Source: Stenotrophomonas maltophilia
GTDB taxonomy: Bacteria; Pseudomonadota; Gammaproteobacteria; Xanthomonadales; Xanthomonadaceae
Length of the DNA stretch: 64,000 bases
NCBI RefSeq assembly: GCF_002205165.1
Contig: NZ_NIVS01000002.1
Coordinates: 51,583 to 115,582, forward strand
Reading direction: 5' to 3'
The notes under the pieces are model-generated. The model searched no databases. It was not told the origin of the DNA and saw only the letters and a program-made list of their open reading frames with translations. Positions within the stretch are counted from its first letter, which is position 1. Each line of letters opens with the position of its first letter. A program made the translations under genes and the position numbers. Shown here in pieces: positions 24,328-33,390 of the stretch.

Positions 24328-25950
24328 TCAGTCCTCGGCTGCCACATCCTGCGCGCTCTCGCAATTACGCTTCGGCGCACACAGCCGATCCAGCAGCGCC
24401 AACGTGACGCCGTTGCTCCAGCCGAACCCATCCTGCAGCGGGTATTCGCCGCCACCGCCGCCCGTGGCCGAGCCGTCGACCACATATTTCTCCACCAGCT
24501 TGCCTTCGCGCTCATACACGACCTGCACGGTGCGCAGGAAACGCACGCCGATCCGGCGGGCGAGGGTGTCCTGCCCATGGCGCTGCAGCCCGTCCACCGC
24601 GACCCACTGCAGCGGCGCCCAGCCATTGGGAGCATCCCATTGCTGGCCGGTTACCACGGTGGTGGTCAGCAGGCCGCCGTCGCGCAGCAACTGTGTCTCC
24701 ACCGCCTGGGCCGTACGGCGCGCCTGCGCGCGATCTGCCACGTCCAGCCACAAGGGAAACAGCGCCGCCGCGGTCAGGGCAGGGCGGGTCTGGCCTTGCT
24801 CCAGATCGCGGTCGACGTACCAGCCGTGCTCGTCATCCCAGAGCTGCTGGTTGATGGCGTGCTGGCGCGCCTTCGCTACACCGGTGAAGCTGCGTGAGGC
24901 GGTGCGATCACCGGCCGCCCTGCTGGCGCGGGCCAAGGTCATCTCCAGATGGAACAGCAGGCTGTTCAGATCCACCGGCACGATCGCCGTGGTGTGGATG
25001 CTCGCCAATGCAGTCGGCTCTGCCAGCCAGCGTGAACTGAAATCCCAGCCCGACTCCGCGCCGGCGCGCAGGTCGCGATACACCTGCGAGGGCGCGCGCT
25101 GGGGCGCCTGCGCGGCCGTGGCCAGATCATCCATCCAGGACTCTGTGCGCGGCACGGCGCGGTCGTCCCAGTAGCGGTTGAGCAGCTGGCCATCCGCCAG
25201 CCGGACCACTCGCTCGCGTGCCTCGCCCGGTGCCAGCGTTTCCGCACCGCGCATCCAGAACGCATGCTCGACGCGCAGCTGTGGCAGATAGCGGCGGTAG
25301 GCTGCATCGCCTTCATGCGTGGCGAGCAGGTCCACCATCAGGCTGAAGAAGGGCGGCTGCGAGCGGCTCAGGTAGTAGCTGCGGTTGCCGTTGGGAATGT
25401 GGCCGTAGCTGTCGAGCTGGAACGCGAAGTTGTCGACCATGTCGCGCACCTGCTGCCAACGGCCACTGGCGGCCAGCCCGAGCAGGGTGAAGTAGCTGTC
25501 CCAGTAGTACACCTCGCGGAAGCGGCCGCCGGGCACCACATAGGGCCTGGGCAGCGGCAGCAGCGAGCCGTTCGGATCCACGGTGCCGGTGGTGCGGGTC
25601 AGCACCGGCCACAGCCCCTCGATGTGCGCGCGCAGCGTTTCCCCGGTTGGTGGCACATACGGCAGGGCGTCGCCCGGCACGGTGAAGTGCTCGGTGACGA
25701 AACCGGCGAGGTCGAACCCGGGCTGCGTCCTGGCGCGCTGCCACTCGGTCAGGGCGGTCGCCGCCGGCTGGCGGGGCACCGCATCGGCGAAGGTCTTCTG
25801 ATCTTTGAACAGGTGCGCGCCCTGGACTTGCTGGAACAGGGGCTGCCACTGCTGGTCCGGCGGCGTCGGCACCGTGCCTTGTGCCTGCGCAGCGGCGCTC
25901 AACAACAGGGATGACAGCAGCAGGCCGGCCAGGCGGGGACAGGGGCGCAT
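24328..25950 (-). CDS. treA: Periplasmic alpha,alpha-trehalase (GH37)
   Basis: A 540-residue glycoside hydrolase family 37 enzyme splitting trehalose into two glucoses. Signal peptide at residues 1-23 (MRPCPRLAGLLLSSLLLSAAAQA). GH37 signatures: PGGRFREVYYWDSYF and QWDAPNGWAPLQW, plus the C-terminal GGGGEYPLQDGFGWSNGV. It starts at this ATG, which has GGAGG eight bases upstream. The frame continues upstream through the tRNA-Thr gene, but that is not coding. No trehalose transporter or synthesis gene is nearby. Confidence 0.94.
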   Translation of the reverse strand: MRPCPRLAGLLLSSLLLSAAAQAQGTVPTPPDQQWQPLFQQVQGAHLFKDQKTFADAVPRQPAATALTEWQRARTQPGFDLAGFVTEHFTVPGDALPYVPPTGETLRAHIEGLWPVLTRTTGTVDPNGSLLPLPRPYVVPGGRFREVYYWDSYFTLLGLAASGRWQQVRDMVDNFAFQLDSYGHIPNGNRSYYLSRSQPPFFSLMVDLLATHEGDAAYRRYLPQLRVEHAFWMRGAETLAPGEARERVVRLADGQLLNRYWDDRAVPRTESWMDDLATAAQAPQRAPSQVYRDLRAGAESGWDFSSRWLAEPTALASIHTTAIVPVDLNSLLFHLEMTLARASRAAGDRTASRSFTGVAKARQHAINQQLWDDEHGWYVDRDLEQGQTRPALTAAALFPLWLDVADRAQARRTAQAVETQLLRDGGLLTTTVVTGQQWDAPNGWAPLQWVAVDGLQRHGQDTLARRIGVRFLRTVQVVYEREGKLVEKYVVDGSATGGGGGEYPLQDGFGWSNGVTLALLDRLCAPKRNCESAQDVAAED

Positions 25951-26112
25951 GGGATGCCTCCGGAAGTGGGGAACCCACTGTAGGGGCCGGCGCGTCAAGG
26001 GCTGGTGCGGCTGCAGCGAATCGGACCGGGGCATTGGGGGGCGTGCCGTTCGACGGTGCGACGCGTCCCTGATTGACCAAAGCGGTCCGCACCCCCTAGA
26101 ATTCACGACCTC

Positions 26113-26188
26113 GCCGGAATAGCTCAGTTGGTAGAGCGGCGCATTCGTAATGCGTAGGTCGTAGGTTCGATTCCTATTTCCGGCACCA
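26113..26188 (+). tRNA. tRNA-Thr (anticodon CGT)
   Basis: A 76-base cloverleaf: acceptor GCCGGAA pairs with TTCCGGC, D stem GCTC/GAGC with AGTTGGTA loop, anticodon stem GCGCA/TGCGT with loop TTCGTAA (anticodon CGT, reading ACG), T arm GTAGG-TTCGATT-CCTAT. The terminal CCA is encoded. It is followed by a terminator, and no integrase or attachment-site duplication is seen beside it. Confidence 0.97.
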
Positions 26189-26196
26189 GATACAGC

Positions 26197-26226
26197 GAAA
26201 AGCCCCGGCCTTGGTCGGGGCTTTTT
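26197..26226. terminator. Terminator after tRNA-Thr, shared with the RND gene
   Basis: GAAAAGCCCCGGCC-tt-GGTCGGGGCTTTTT hairpin. It ends the tRNA transcript and, in the other direction, lies just past the stop of the leftward RND operon. Confidence 0.85.
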
Positions 26227-26251
26227 GTTTGTGGTGGCGCTGTCTCTCACC

Positions 26252-29200
26252 TCACTCCGCACCACTCCCCACCGGATGCGAAGCGCGGCGATGGAACTTG
26301 CGCGACATCCAGTTGCCGACGTCGTCCACCACGGTAAAGGCCGCCGGAATCACAATCAGGCTCAGCAGCGTGGAGGTGATCAAGCCACCGATGACGGCAA
26401 TCGCCATCGGGGCCCGGAAACTGGAATCACCCGCAAAGCCCAGCGCGATCGGCATCATGCCTGCGCCCATCGCCAGGGTGGTCATGATGATCGGCTGTGC
26501 ACGCTTGCGGCAGGCATCGATCAGCGCGTCGTGCTGGCTCATGCCGTGTTCGTCTTCGGCCATCACCGCGTAGTCCACCAGCAGGATGGAGTTCTTGGTG
26601 GCGATGCCGATCAGCATCAGCAGCCCGATCAGCGCCGGCAGCGAGAGCATGTTCTGGGTGATCAGCAGCGCACCGAACGCACCGCCGGCGCACAGCGGCA
26701 CCGCGGCGAGGATGGTGATCGGCATCAGGGCATGGTTGAACAGTAGCAACAGCACCATGTAGATGCAGATCAACCCCGCCGCCATGGCCAGCATGAAACC
26801 GATGAACAGCTCGACGAACACTTCCGCATCGCCGGTGTTGAGGAAGGTCACGCCCGGCGGCAGCTGCTTGACGCCCGGCAGGGCCTGCACTTCGGTCATC
26901 ACATCGCCCAGCGGGCGACCGTTGAGTTCGGCGGTGAGGGTCACGTTGCGCTGGCGCTGGTAGCGCGAGATCTGCGAGGGGCCACTGCCTTGCTGGATGT
27001 CGGCGACGGCGGCCAGCGGCACCGGGCCATTGCGACCGGGCACGCGCAACTGGCTGATCAAGCCCGGGTTGGCCAGCGTGGCTTCGGCGAAGCCGACCCG
27101 GATCGGCACCTGGCGGTCGGGCAGGTTGAGCTTGGCCAGGCGCTGTTCGTAATCGCCAGCCGTGGCGATGCGGGCGGCTTCGGCGATATCGGCCGTTGCC
27201 ACGCCCAGGTCAGCGGCGCGGGCGGCGTTGGGGATGATCTGGAGTTCCGGGCGCAGCAGCGAAGCCGTGGAGGTGACGCTGCCCAGGCCCTGGATGCCGC
27301 GCAGGTCGCGTTCCAGTGCGGTGGCGGCATCCTGCAGGCGCTGCGGGTCGTCACCGGAGAGCACCAGCTGCAGCAGGTTGCCCGGCTCGGAGCTGACGTA
27401 GCTGACGCGCACGCCGGGCAGGTCGGCCAGGCGCTCGCGCGCCTCCCGCTCCAGCACGCGCTGGTCGCGTTCGCGTTTGTCCGCACTGCCCCAGTCGAGC
27501 ACCAGGGTGGCCTTGCGCGGTTCGCCGATGCCGGTCGCACCGGGGTCGCCCAGGTCCAGCACGCTGCCGACGGCGGTGTAGACCTGCTTGAGTTCGGGCA
27601 TGTCCTTGAGCAGGCCGCGCGCGCGTTCGGCGACCGCCACGGTCTCCTGCAGGCGGGTACCCGGCGGCAGTTCGAGGTTGAGGTTGCTGCGGCCCAGGTC
27701 GGACTGCGGGATGAAGGTAGCCGGGATGAACGGCACCAGGGCCAGCGAGGCCACGAACAGGCCGGTGGCGATCCACAGCGTGCGCCCGCGATGGCGCAGT
27801 GCGGCGTCCACCCAGCCCAGGTACCAGGTCATCAGCCGGGATTCCGGTTTCTCCTCGCCATGTGGTTTGAGCAGGTAGGCAGCCATCATGGGGGTGAGCA
27901 GGCGCGCCACCAGCAGCGAGAACAGCACGGCAGTGGCGGCGGTCCAGCCGAACTCGCGGAAGAACTTGCCGGCGATGCCGGGCATGAAGGCCACCGGCAC
28001 GAACACCGCAGCCAGGGTCAGCGAGGTGGCGATAACCGCATTGCCGATTTCACCCGCAGCTTCGCGCGCAGCTTCCAGCGGCGGCTTGCCCATGCGCAGG
28101 TGGCGCACGATGTTCTCGATCTCCACGATCGCATCGTCCACCAGGATGCCGACCACCACCGACAGCGCCAGCAGCGTGATGATGTTGAGGGTGAAGCCGA
28201 AGAAGTACATCACCGCGAACGTCGGAATGATCGACAGCGGCAGCGCCAATGCGGACACCCAGGTCGCCCGCCAGTCGCGCAGGAACAACCACACCACCAG
28301 CAAGGCCAGCAGCGCGCCTTCCCAGAGCATGGTCATCGAGGAATCGTAGGAGCGGTGGGTCTCGTCGATCGCTGTGGTGACCAGGCGGAAGTCGATGCCG
28401 GGATGCTCGGCCTTGATCTTGTCCAGCGCGTCATGCACGCCGGCTTCCACCTTGACCTCGCTGGAGCCGCGCGTGCGCGACATCGAGAACGCCACCACAC
28501 CCTTGCCGTCCAGCAGGGCGGCCTCGGTGGGGTCAGCGGCGGCATCGGTGATGGTGGCCAGCGTGGAGAGCCGCACCGCGCGCCCGTCTGGCAGGGCGAT
28601 GGAGTAGTCGCGCAACGCCTGCGCGTCACCGACGGTGCCCAGCGTGCGGATGGTCTGCTGCGCGCCCTCGACCTCGGTCTTGCCGCCGGCACGCTCGACC
28701 TGGATGCGGGCCAGCTGTTGGGAAACATCGCCGGCGGTGATGCCCATCGCGATCAGGGCATTGGGATCCAGGTCCACCCGCACCTGGCGCTGCACGCCGC
28801 CCACGCGGGTGACGCGCGCGACACCGGGTACGCCATACATCGCACGCGAGATGTCGCGGTCGACGAACCAGCTGGCCTCATCGGTGGTCATGTGCGGGGC
28901 GACCAGCGCATAGGTCATCAGCGAACCGCCGATATCGACCTTGGAGATGACCGGCTCCTGGATGTCCTGCGGCAGGTCGGTGCGGATGCGGGTGACCGCG
29001 TCGCGCGTGTCGTCCAGCGCGGTGGCCAGATCGGCCTCCAGCTGGAACTCGATGGTGGTGGTGCTGACGCCTTCGCTGACCGAGGACATCACGCGCTTGA
29101 CGTTGTTGACGGTCGCCACCGAGTCCTCGACCTTGCGGGTCACCTCGGCTTCCAGCTGGCTGGGCGATGCGCCCGGCTGGGTGACGGTGACCGTGGTCAT

Positions 29201-29329
29201 CGGGAAGGCGATATCGGGGAAGCGCGCCACCGGCAGCTGATGGAAGCCCCACAGGCCCGCCACGCACAGCACGAAGAAGATCAGCAGGGCAGGCAGGGGG
29301 CGCTTGATCGCCCAGGCAGAGATGTTCAT
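26252..29329 (-). CDS. RND efflux transporter, inner-membrane pump subunit
   Basis: A 1025-residue HAE1/AcrB-superfamily proton-driven pump with 12 membrane helices and two large periplasmic loops. It starts MNISAWAIKRPLPALLIFF, then FPDIAFPMTTVTVTQPGA. The TM4 motif (LALSVVVGILVDDAIVEIENI) carries the two proton-relay aspartates, and the second half has LIGIATKNSILLVDYA. The length is normal. The ATG overlaps the stop of the adaptor gene (ATGA). Stenotrophomonas has several such pumps (Sme systems); I cannot say which one this is. No outer-membrane channel gene is encoded here, so a TolC-type protein must come from elsewhere. Confidence 0.93.
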   Translation of the reverse strand: MNISAWAIKRPLPALLIFFVLCVAGLWGFHQLPVARFPDIAFPMTTVTVTQPGASPSQLEAEVTRKVEDSVATVNNVKRVMSSVSEGVSTTTIEFQLEADLATALDDTRDAVTRIRTDLPQDIQEPVISKVDIGGSLMTYALVAPHMTTDEASWFVDRDISRAMYGVPGVARVTRVGGVQRQVRVDLDPNALIAMGITAGDVSQQLARIQVERAGGKTEVEGAQQTIRTLGTVGDAQALRDYSIALPDGRAVRLSTLATITDAAADPTEAALLDGKGVVAFSMSRTRGSSEVKVEAGVHDALDKIKAEHPGIDFRLVTTAIDETHRSYDSSMTMLWEGALLALLVVWLFLRDWRATWVSALALPLSIIPTFAVMYFFGFTLNIITLLALSVVVGILVDDAIVEIENIVRHLRMGKPPLEAAREAAGEIGNAVIATSLTLAAVFVPVAFMPGIAGKFFREFGWTAATAVLFSLLVARLLTPMMAAYLLKPHGEEKPESRLMTWYLGWVDAALRHRGRTLWIATGLFVASLALVPFIPATFIPQSDLGRSNLNLELPPGTRLQETVAVAERARGLLKDMPELKQVYTAVGSVLDLGDPGATGIGEPRKATLVLDWGSADKRERDQRVLEREARERLADLPGVRVSYVSSEPGNLLQLVLSGDDPQRLQDAATALERDLRGIQGLGSVTSTASLLRPELQIIPNAARAADLGVATADIAEAARIATAGDYEQRLAKLNLPDRQVPIRVGFAEATLANPGLISQLRVPGRNGPVPLAAVADIQQGSGPSQISRYQRQRNVTLTAELNGRPLGDVMTEVQALPGVKQLPPGVTFLNTGDAEVFVELFIGFMLAMAAGLICIYMVLLLLFNHALMPITILAAVPLCAGGAFGALLITQNMLSLPALIGLLMLIGIATKNSILLVDYAVMAEDEHGMSQHDALIDACRKRAQPIIMTTLAMGAGMMPIALGFAGDSSFRAPMAIAVIGGLITSTLLSLIVIPAAFTVVDDVGNWMSRKFHRRASHPVGSGAE

Positions 29330-30426
29330 CGTGCGGCGGCCTTGGTCGCGGCCACTACGCGCACGCGGTCGCCCTCACCGAGGAAGCCGGCGCCATCCAC
29401 CACCACCTGGTCGCCCGCCTTCAGCCCGTCAAGGATCGCGGTGCGGCCCGTGACGGCCTGCCCGGTGCTGACGCGGTGGCGGGTGGCCTGCTGCTTGTCG
29501 TTCACGGTGAACACGTAGTTGTGGCCGTCGCGCTGCACGATCGCCGCGGTCGGGATGGTCAGCACCGGGCCGTCGCCGGTGACGATGCGGCCATCCACAT
29601 AGATGCCCTGCTTGAGCGGGCCGGGCGCGGGCAGGTCGGCGTAGATCGTGCCGGTGCGGGTCTGCCCATCGACACCCGGGGTGACCGCGCGGATGCGGCC
29701 GCTGACCACCTGGCCGGCGTATGGCAGCTCCACGGTATTGCCGACGGCCACGTCGGCCAGCTGGTTTTCCGGCAGCTCCGCGCGCCATTCCAGGCGGCCA
29801 TCGCGGATCAAGCGCAGCAGCTCGGTACCAGCGGACACCACTTGGCCCGGCTGCACCAGGCGCTTGGAAATCAGGCCATCGGCAGGCGCGCGCAGGTCGG
29901 CGAAGTCGCGGCGCAGTTTGGCGGCGTCGCGCGCGGCCCGTGCGGTGGAGGTCTGCGCTTCGGCATTGATGCGTGAGGCGCGCAGTTCATCCAGGCTGCT
30001 TTCGCTGATCAGTTGCTGGGCGGCCAGCTTGGCGCTGCGCTCGTAGTTCATGCGGGCCAGTTCCTGCGAGGCCTGCGCCTGCCGCAGCGAGGCATCGGCC
30101 TGCGCCAGTTCGCTGTCCAGGGTGCGATGGTCTACCTGCAGCAGCACCTGGCCCTGCTTGACCCATTGCCCCACGTCCACCAGCAACGCGGTCACGCGCT
30201 GGCCGCTGATTTCCACGCCAAGCTGCATCTCCTCGTAGGCGGTCACCGGCCCGGAGACCAGCACCGTGCGCGCCATGGTCTGCTGCTGCGCCGGCGCCAG
30301 TGAGACCGGCAGCGCCGAGCTGGCGGCCGCGGCGTCGGCCGTGGCCTTGTCGTCCTTGCCGCCACACGCGGACAGCAGCGCGACAGCCAGGATCAGGGAG
30401 AAACTGCGGAGGTAGGGTGCGCGCAT
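29326..30426 (-). CDS. RND efflux periplasmic adaptor (membrane-fusion) lipoprotein
   Basis: A 366-residue adaptor linking the RND pump to an outer-membrane channel. The lipoprotein signal ends in LLSACGG (lipidated Cys near residue 20). An alpha-helical hairpin (SELAQADASLRQAQASQELA...) is flanked by lipoyl halves (VDVGQWVKQGQVLLQVD and DLRAPADGLISKRLVQPGQVV), then beta-barrel and membrane-proximal domains. The start at this ATG is set by the lipobox distance; the frame is open 28 codons upstream without a better signal. It is co-transcribed with the pump and, across a 49-base gap, with tetR. Confidence 0.92.
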   Translation of the reverse strand: MRAPYLRSFSLILAVALLSACGGKDDKATADAAAASSALPVSLAPAQQQTMARTVLVSGPVTAYEEMQLGVEISGQRVTALLVDVGQWVKQGQVLLQVDHRTLDSELAQADASLRQAQASQELARMNYERSAKLAAQQLISESSLDELRASRINAEAQTSTARAARDAAKLRRDFADLRAPADGLISKRLVQPGQVVSAGTELLRLIRDGRLEWRAELPENQLADVAVGNTVELPYAGQVVSGRIRAVTPGVDGQTRTGTIYADLPAPGPLKQGIYVDGRIVTGDGPVLTIPTAAIVQRDGHNYVFTVNDKQQATRHRVSTGQAVTGRTAILDGLKAGDQVVVDGAGFLGEGDRVRVVAATKAAAR

Positions 30427-30475
30427 CGAGGGGCTTTCCGGTCGGAACAGCGGGAAAAAGAAAGGCATCGGGATA

Positions 30476-31108
30476 TCAGGATTCGCGGGACAGGCGGAGT
30501 TCGATGCCATCGAGCATCAGGCCCAGCCCCTGCTCGAAGCGGGCGTCGAAATCGACCTCGCTCCACACATCACGGGCCTGCCAGCAATGGCGAAAACGTG
30601 CCTCGGCCAGCGCCATGAACGCCTCACCCAGCGCCTCCATGCTGCCGTCGCCGGGCCAGGACTGCTCCTCGATGACGAAGCCCATCGTGTAATACACCAG
30701 GTCCATCGCGGCGGTCGCGGCAAAGCGTGCTGGCGCGCCGGCGCCCATCAGCGCGGCGATGCTGGCTTCACCCACCCGCAGCACGTTCTCGGTGGCCAGG
30801 AAGGTGCCGGCATAGACCCGCGCGCCGTCGCGGCGGGCCTTGAAGGCCAGGCGGAATTCGCGCCCGATCTGCAGCAGCGTTTGCCGCCACGGCTGCCCGT
30901 CGGGAATCACCCGGGCGACATCGCCGATCATGGCGTCGGCCATGGCATCGATCAGCGCCTGCTTGCTCTTGAAGTGCCAATACAGCGACGGCGCCCGGAT
31001 ACCCAGCGAGCAGGCCACCTTGCGCAGGGTAATGCCCTCCAGACCGTCCTCGTCGAGGATCCGGAAAGCCGCCTCGACGATGTTTTCCCGCGCGATGGGT
31101 TGGCGCAC
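30476..31108 (-). CDS. TetR-family repressor of the adjacent RND pump
   Basis: A 210-residue regulator. The N-terminal helix-turn-helix (ENIVEAAFRILDEDGLEGITLRKVACSLGIRAPSLYWHFKSKQALID) is close to that of tetracycline-repressor-type TetR proteins, and the C-terminal ligand domain contains YTMGFVIEEQ. The start codon is GTG with a weak ribosome site (CCAGAG). Two CTAAC-N3-GTTAG palindromes lie 12-46 bases upstream of the start. The gene is first in the tetR-adaptor-pump order on one strand, so it most likely represses its own operon and is released by a pump substrate. Confidence 0.9.
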   Translation of the reverse strand: MRQPIARENIVEAAFRILDEDGLEGITLRKVACSLGIRAPSLYWHFKSKQALIDAMADAMIGDVARVIPDGQPWRQTLLQIGREFRLAFKARRDGARVYAGTFLATENVLRVGEASIAALMGAGAPARFAATAAMDLVYYTMGFVIEEQSWPGDGSMEALGEAFMALAEARFRHCWQARDVWSEVDFDARFEQGLGLMLDGIELRLSRES

Positions 31109-31119
31109 TGTGCTCTGGC

Positions 31120-31154
31120 CTAACGTTGTTAGGGGGCGAATCTAACAGTGTTAG
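31120..31154 (-). promoter_or_regulatory. Tandem TetR operators upstream of the efflux operon
   Basis: Two 13-base palindromes, CTAACGTTGTTAG (31120-31132) and CTAACAGTGTTAG (31142-31154). Both fit CTAAC-N3-GTTAG, and their centres are 22 bases apart (two helical turns). They sit directly before the tetR start codon, where an autoregulating TetR would bind. I could not assign a convincing -10/-35 within them. Confidence 0.75.
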
Positions 31155-31252
31155 GCTGGCGCGGACAAGTGCCCGTGTGCGGGGCCGGATGGCCCCATGG
31201 GGCGTGGCTGCCGAGTTCGGAGGCGCCGAAGGGCACGGGCCCACCGGTTGGC

Positions 31253-32587
31253 TCAGAGGTCGATCAGGTCCGGCTGCAGGGCCGCCATCCGGACCCGGTT
31301 CCGCCCGCTGGTCTTGGCGTCATACAGCGCCTCGTCCGCACGGGAGATCAGCTCCTCCAGCAGCTTCTGGTCGCCGCCCGGCAGCGCCTCGCCGATCGCG
31401 CCGCCGACGCTGACGGAGACGGCAATGCGCTCACCATCCACGAGGATGGGTTCAGCCGCCACCGCGCTGCGCAGTCGCTCAGCGGCGGCGGGAATCTCAT
31501 CCACGGCGGACGCCGCCAGCAGGGCGATGAACTCTTCGCCGCCGAAGCGGGCGAACAGATCGCGCTCCCGCAGCGCGTCGCGGCAGCGCTTGGCGACCAC
31601 TTTGAGGACCTCATCGCCGACGGGATGGCCGTAGGTATCGTTGATCTTCTTGAAGTGATCCACGTCCACCATCAGCACCGCCACCGCGTGGCCGTTGGCT
31701 TCGCGCGCGGCGATGATCTGGGCCGAGCATTCTTCGAAGTGACGGCGATTGGGGACACCGGTCAAAGGATCGGAGGAGGCGAGGCGGCGCAGCTCGGCGG
31801 CCATCAGCAGATCGGCGGTGACATCGGTGAACAGCCAGATGCGCCCATGTGCCCCGTTGCCGCGCACCGGGTGGGTATCCACTTCGAAGGTGCGTTCGCC
31901 CAGGGTCCAGTGCTGCTTGGCGGCGAACTGGTCGTTGTTCATCTGGGCGCTGTAGGCCAGCTCAAGTTCGGCGTGGTTGTCGCAGCGTTGGCGCAGGGCG
32001 CGCATCGGGCCGGCCAGGTCCGCTGCCCGATGATTGCCCGCTGTGCAGCCCAGCAGTTCCGCAGCATGCTCGTTGACGGCGGCGCCAACGCCATCGCCGT
32101 CGATCAGGACGATACCCGCCGGCACGCTTTCAAACAGATCCAGAAACTGATTGCGGACGATCGCGCCGCGCGTGGCCTCCCGACGTGCGGATAGCAGCCG
32201 CGCCACGCTCGTGGCCAGCAGCGGCACCTGCGCCGTCAACGCAGCGGGGGCAGGTGCGCTTCGCCAGAGCAGCAGCAGGCCGCTCAGCGGCGCACCATGC
32301 GAGGGGGCCGGAACGTACAGCAGGTGGGTGGGGAGGCCTTCCAGGGCATGGATGATCGCCGTGGGCAGCCGGAACCCGGCCGCGTCCATGGCCACACCGT
32401 TCCAGTGGCATTCGAGGAGGCCGCTGCGGGCCAGGTTGAAACTCGACGAGGGCAGCGCCGGGGCCGCAGCAGCCCAGGTCGCCCTGCCACCGGCGTCCAC
32501 TTCCACCGCCATGACCAGGTCGGCGTGGGCGGCGAGGCGGGCGAACTGGCACAGCGCGGCGAGCGCTTCACTGTCGGAGGTCGTCAC
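31253..32587 (-). CDS. Diguanylate cyclase with N-terminal sensory region
   Basis: A 444-residue protein. The first ~150 residues look GAF-like (CQFARLAAHADLVMAVEVDAGG), then a PAS-like segment (FLDLFESVPAGIVLIDGDGVGAAVNEHAAELLG), and a GGDEF domain from about residue 275. The active-site GGEEF is at 349-353 and a product-inhibition I-site RERD at 340-343, so it should make cyclic di-GMP with feedback control. No signal peptide or membrane helix is seen, so it is cytosolic. Its ATG overlaps the stop of the RsbQ-like hydrolase by four bases, which implies the two proteins work together. Confidence 0.88.
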   Translation of the reverse strand: MTTSDSEALAALCQFARLAAHADLVMAVEVDAGGRATWAAAAPALPSSSFNLARSGLLECHWNGVAMDAAGFRLPTAIIHALEGLPTHLLYVPAPSHGAPLSGLLLLWRSAPAPAALTAQVPLLATSVARLLSARREATRGAIVRNQFLDLFESVPAGIVLIDGDGVGAAVNEHAAELLGCTAGNHRAADLAGPMRALRQRCDNHAELELAYSAQMNNDQFAAKQHWTLGERTFEVDTHPVRGNGAHGRIWLFTDVTADLLMAAELRRLASSDPLTGVPNRRHFEECSAQIIAAREANGHAVAVLMVDVDHFKKINDTYGHPVGDEVLKVVAKRCRDALRERDLFARFGGEEFIALLAASAVDEIPAAAERLRSAVAAEPILVDGERIAVSVSVGGAIGEALPGGDQKLLEELISRADEALYDAKTSGRNRVRMAALQPDLIDL

Positions 32588-33390
32588 CGCGCGCTGCCTG
32601 CCAGTCGCTGTTGGAGGATGCGCATGACGTCATCCGGCGCGGTCATGTGCGGCAAGTGGCCGGAGGCATCGATCACATCCAGGGTCGCGCCGTCGATCGC
32701 GTTGGCCAGCCAGTGGCCGACCGCCACCGGTACCGCCACGTCGTGGGCGGTCTGGATGAGGTGGGCCGGCGTGGAAACCCGCGCGGCCAGGCTGCGCAGA
32801 TCGGAGGTGAATATCGTGCGCGAGGTATTGAGTGCGATATCCGGGCGCATCTGGAACAGGGTATTGGAGAAATCGGCGACCACCGCGCTGTCGTCCACGC
32901 CGACGACCATCGGGGCGAAGCCGGCGATCCAGGCCTGGTAGTTCGCCCGCATGCTCTCGAACAGCTGCTCCAGGTCCTGCGGTTTGAAGCCGCCGGTGTA
33001 GCCGTCATCGTCGAGATAGCGCGGCGACGCACCGATGATGACCAGGCGCTGGAACACCTCCGGCCGTGCAACAGCGGCGGCCGCGCCGATCATGCCGCTC
33101 ATCGAATGGCCGATGTAGGTGCAGTCGCGAACGTCCAGCTCGTCGAGGAGGTCGAGCAGATCGTCGGCATACCCGAACAGCGAGCCATGTCGCTCGAAAT
33201 CGTACGTCTGCGCACCGTGCGGGCCGCAGCCGGCCAGATCGAAGGAGATCACGTCATAGCGTGATTCAAACCAGGGGCGCAGGGCATTCCATGCGCTCTG
33301 ATCGGTACCAAAGCCGTGTGACAGGATCGCGACCGCCTTGCCCTCACCGCTGCGGCGACCGTTGAACCGTTCAAAACTTTCCACGCACAT
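32584..33390 (-). CDS. RsbQ-like alpha/beta hydrolase
   Basis: A 268-residue alpha/beta hydrolase. Family features: ILSHGFGTDQSAWN (oxyanion loop), nucleophile elbow IGHSMSGMIG, acid Asp in TAHDVAVPV, catalytic His in SGHLPHM. The opening FERFNGRRSG and the FGTDQ.AW motif match RsbQ of Bacillus, which activates the PAS-phosphatase RsbP in energy-stress signalling, and the plant KAI2/D14 relatives. Here the partner gene encodes a GAF/PAS-like GGDEF protein rather than a phosphatase. A small molecule made or bound by the hydrolase may control the cyclase (inference). Confidence 0.85.
   Translation of the reverse strand: MCVESFERFNGRRSGEGKAVAILSHGFGTDQSAWNALRPWFESRYDVISFDLAGCGPHGAQTYDFERHGSLFGYADDLLDLLDELDVRDCTYIGHSMSGMIGAAAAVARPEVFQRLVIIGASPRYLDDDGYTGGFKPQDLEQLFESMRANYQAWIAGFAPMVVGVDDSAVVADFSNTLFQMRPDIALNTSRTIFTSDLRSLAARVSTPAHLIQTAHDVAVPVAVGHWLANAIDGATLDVIDASGHLPHMTAPDDVMRILQQRLAGSAR

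Noticed and set aside
26113..26188. tRNA-Thr as an integration site for a genomic island
   Set aside because: No integrase gene and no duplicated tRNA 3' end in the window; the flanks are ordinary chromosomal genes.
25951..26265. N-terminal extension of trehalase through the tRNA-Thr gene
   Set aside because: The extra residues (GNRNRTYDLRITNAP...) are the antisense translation of a tRNA, a common annotation artefact. The signal peptide at 25950 and GGAGG fix the true start.
26990..29518. An 842-codon plus-strand frame across the RND pump and adaptor genes
   Set aside because: Antisense shadow of the pump; translation is His/Gln/Arg/Gly low complexity with no domain.
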